Source: Marasmitruncus massiliensis (GTDB lineage Bacteria; Bacillota; Clostridia; Oscillospirales; Ruminococcaceae). From it: a stretch of DNA of 64,000 bases. Below are positions 62,631-64,000 of the stretch, piece by piece. The notes under the pieces are model-generated. The model saw only the letters and a program-made list of their open reading frames with translations, had not been told where the DNA came from and did no database searches. The translations under genes were made by a program, and so were the position numbers. Numbering within the stretch: the first letter of the stretch is position 1; the number at the start of each line of letters is the position of its first letter. The stretch spans positions 720,895 through 784,894 of the forward strand of contig NZ_FYDE01000005.1 of assembly GCF_900186535.1 (NCBI RefSeq). The letters are read 5' to 3'.

Positions 62631-64000
62631 TTGTCGAAGAAACAGAAACGTGCTTTTCTGCGCATTGTATTAGGGGCCTTGCTGTTTATGATCGCGCTTT
62701 TGATTCCGCAGAGCGGGATTGGGAGGTTATTCCTGTTTCTGCCCGCTTATCTGGTGGTGGGGGGAGATGTGCTTTGGAAAGCGTGCAGAAATATTGCGCA
62801 GGGGCAGGTGTTTGATGAGAATTTTCTCATGAGTATCGCCACCATGGGTGCATTTTTTGTGGGGGAATATCCGGAAGGCGTTGCGGTTATGCTGTTCTAT
62901 CAGGTGGGGGAACTGTTCCAAAGCTACGCGGTCAGCCGCTCCCGCCAATCTATTTCCACACTGATGGATATACGTCCCGATTATGCCAACGTTCCGACCC
63001 CGGACGGCCTGAAGCAGGTAGACCCGGAGGAAGTTGCCGTCGGAGATCGAATTGTCATTAAAGCGGGCGAAAAAGTGCCGCTGGACGGTAAGGTGCTTGA
63101 AGGTACCTCAACACTGGATACTTCCGCACTGACCGGTGAGGCTCTTCCGCGTGAGGTAGAGGTTGGGGACGGCGTGATCAGCGGTTGTATCAATCTAACC
63201 GGTATGCTGACAGTGGAGGTCACCAGAGAATTTGGCGAGTCCACCGTTGCGAAAATTCTTGACCTTGTGGAAAATGCGGGCAGCAAAAAAGCAAAGGCGG
63301 AAAACTTTATTACCAAATTTGCCCGCTGGTATACACCGGCGGTTGTCCTTGGCGCGGCTCTGCTCGCGGTAATCCCCCCGCTGGTTTTGGGCGGCGGGTT
63401 TGCTAACTGGGGGCATCGCGCACTGATCTTTCTGGTCATTTCCTGCCCTTGCGCACTGGTGATCTCCGTTCCGCTGAGCTTTTTCGGAGGAATCGGCGGC
63501 GCGTCAAAATGCGGCGTGCTTGTAAAGGGAAGTAACTATCTGGAAGCGCTGGCAAGGACGGATATCGTTGTTTTTGATAAGACGGGAACCCTTACAAAAG
63601 GAACCTTCCGTGTCACGGAGCTGCATCCCAGCGGGGTTTCCGAGCAGGAGCTGCTGGAGCTGGCCGCCCTTGCGGAAAGCTATTCCACCCACCCGATCTC
63701 GCTTTCCCTCCAAAACGCTTACGGCGGACAAAAAGAGGAAAACCGTGTGAGCGATGTGGAGGAACTTGCCGGATACGGCGTGAAAGCGCTGGTGGACGGA
63801 AGAAAGGTATGCGTCGGGAATGCCCGGCTGATGCAGAAAATCGGTGTCGACTGCGCTCCCGCAGAGGCCATTGGCACCGCGGTGCATGTAGCGGCCGACG
63901 GCGTTTATATCGGTTATCTTGTGATATCGGATGTCATTAAAGAGGATTCGGCCGCCGCTGTCGCGGCGTTGAAAAAAGCGGGTGTGCGCAGGACGGTTAT
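62631..64000 (+). CDS. cadA: Heavy-metal P1B-type ATPase (CadA/ZntA-like), runs off the window
   Basis: The first 456 residues of a metal-exporting P-type ATPase. It begins SKKQKRAFLRIVLGALLFMIAL with membrane helices and no HMA domain. Seen in order: actuator loop with DTSALTGEALPREVEVGDGV, the transmembrane metal site ISCPCALVISVP (CPC), phosphorylation site VVFDKTGTLTKGTF, and the nucleotide domain with ESYSTHPISLSL (HP motif) and LAGYGVKALVDGRKVCVGN. Zn/Cd/Pb specificity is inferred from the CadC-like regulator and CPC type. TTG 62631 lies eight bases after GAGGGGG; TTG 62628 is also possible. The end is outside the window. Confidence 0.93.
   Translation, partial: MSKKQKRAFLRIVLGALLFMIALLIPQSGIGRLFLFLPAYLVVGGDVLWKACRNIAQGQVFDENFLMSIATMGAFFVGEYPEGVAVMLFYQVGELFQSYAVSRSRQSISTLMDIRPDYANVPTPDGLKQVDPEEVAVGDRIVIKAGEKVPLDGKVLEGTSTLDTSALTGEALPREVEVGDGVISGCINLTGMLTVEVTREFGESTVAKILDLVENAGSKKAKAENFITKFARWYTPAVVLGAALLAVIPPLVLGGGFANWGHRALIFLVISCPCALVISVPLSFFGGIGGASKCGVLVKGSNYLEALARTDIVVFDKTGTLTKGTFRVTELHPSGVSEQELLELAALAESYSTHPISLSLQNAYGGQKEENRVSDVEELAGYGVKALVDGRKVCVGNARLMQKIGVDCAPAEAIGTAVHVAADGVYIGYLVISDVIKEDSAAAVAALKKAGVRRTV

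Overview
The window looks like chromosomal DNA from an anaerobic, fermentative, low-oxygen-lifestyle Firmicute of the Clostridia, probably an Oscillospirales/Ruminococcaceae-type bacterium. The grounds are strong AGGAGG ribosome sites, frequent GTG/TTG starts, TTGACA-17-TATAAT promoters, pyruvate formate-lyase, a CooS-type CO dehydrogenase, Rrf2 regulators, YwbE/YwaF/DUF503 genes and moderate GC. The genus is an inference. I see no rRNA, tRNA, transposase, integrase or CRISPR array; the only phage-like trace is a two-gene holin/XhlA-like pair near 34.4-35.0 kb. The last gene, a metal P-type ATPase, runs off the right edge.

Layout. 0-6.5 kb: a Ser/Gln-rich unknown, asnB, a SLOG (YpsA-like) protein, a methyl-accepting chemotaxis protein, DUF503 and a CBS-pair protein. 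6.7-11.2 kb: an 809-residue CoA-disulfide-reductase/rhodanese/TusA/DsrE fusion, then a CooS whose active-site ligands depart from the canonical set. 11.2-12.9 kb: a Mef-like drug efflux gene behind a long leader holding a five-codon MRLKF peptide and an intrinsic terminator. 13.4-19.5 kb: fumC-malic enzyme, and a CymR-like Rrf2 regulator with cystathionine-lyase-type and MalY-type PLP enzymes, divergent from a second, cysteine-bearing Rrf2 gene. 19.5-27.6 kb: a pectin/polygalacturonate locus (CE8, GH28, GH105, AraC regulator, CUT1 ABC importer without its own ATPase). 27.8-34.2 kb: MarR-MATE and pflB-pflA-eno. 35.1-39.8 kb: a GldA/GldF/GldG/DUF4340 ABC system. 39.8-54 kb: mostly housekeeping and salvage genes (RocB-like peptidase, glpK, nitroreductase, HD hydrolase, WYL regulator, SPL-like radical SAM protein, nucleoside kinase, NUDIX, MBL-fold, 2-hydroxyacid dehydrogenase, SDR, MYG1, GNAT). 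54-64 kb: aroF behind a Tyr/Phe-rich leader peptide and attenuator, a C39-like protein, a second MATE, a small-gene operon (ArsC/Spx-like, YwbE, CYTH, GIY-YIG), an NMT1-type ABC importer and a CadC-like/HMA/P-type ATPase metal-efflux operon.

The genes fit an anaerobe that takes up and breaks down pectin oligosaccharides and ferments them through enolase and pyruvate formate-lyase, with fumarase/malic enzyme linking C4 acids to pyruvate. The most notable signals are regulatory: two leader-peptide attenuators (efflux and aroF), a repeated TTAG-N6-CTAA operator at pflB, and an apparently leaderless, operator-covered marR. The most unusual enzyme is the CooS, with Glu where the canonical C-cluster cysteine (Cys295 in Carboxydothermus CODH-II numbering) should be.
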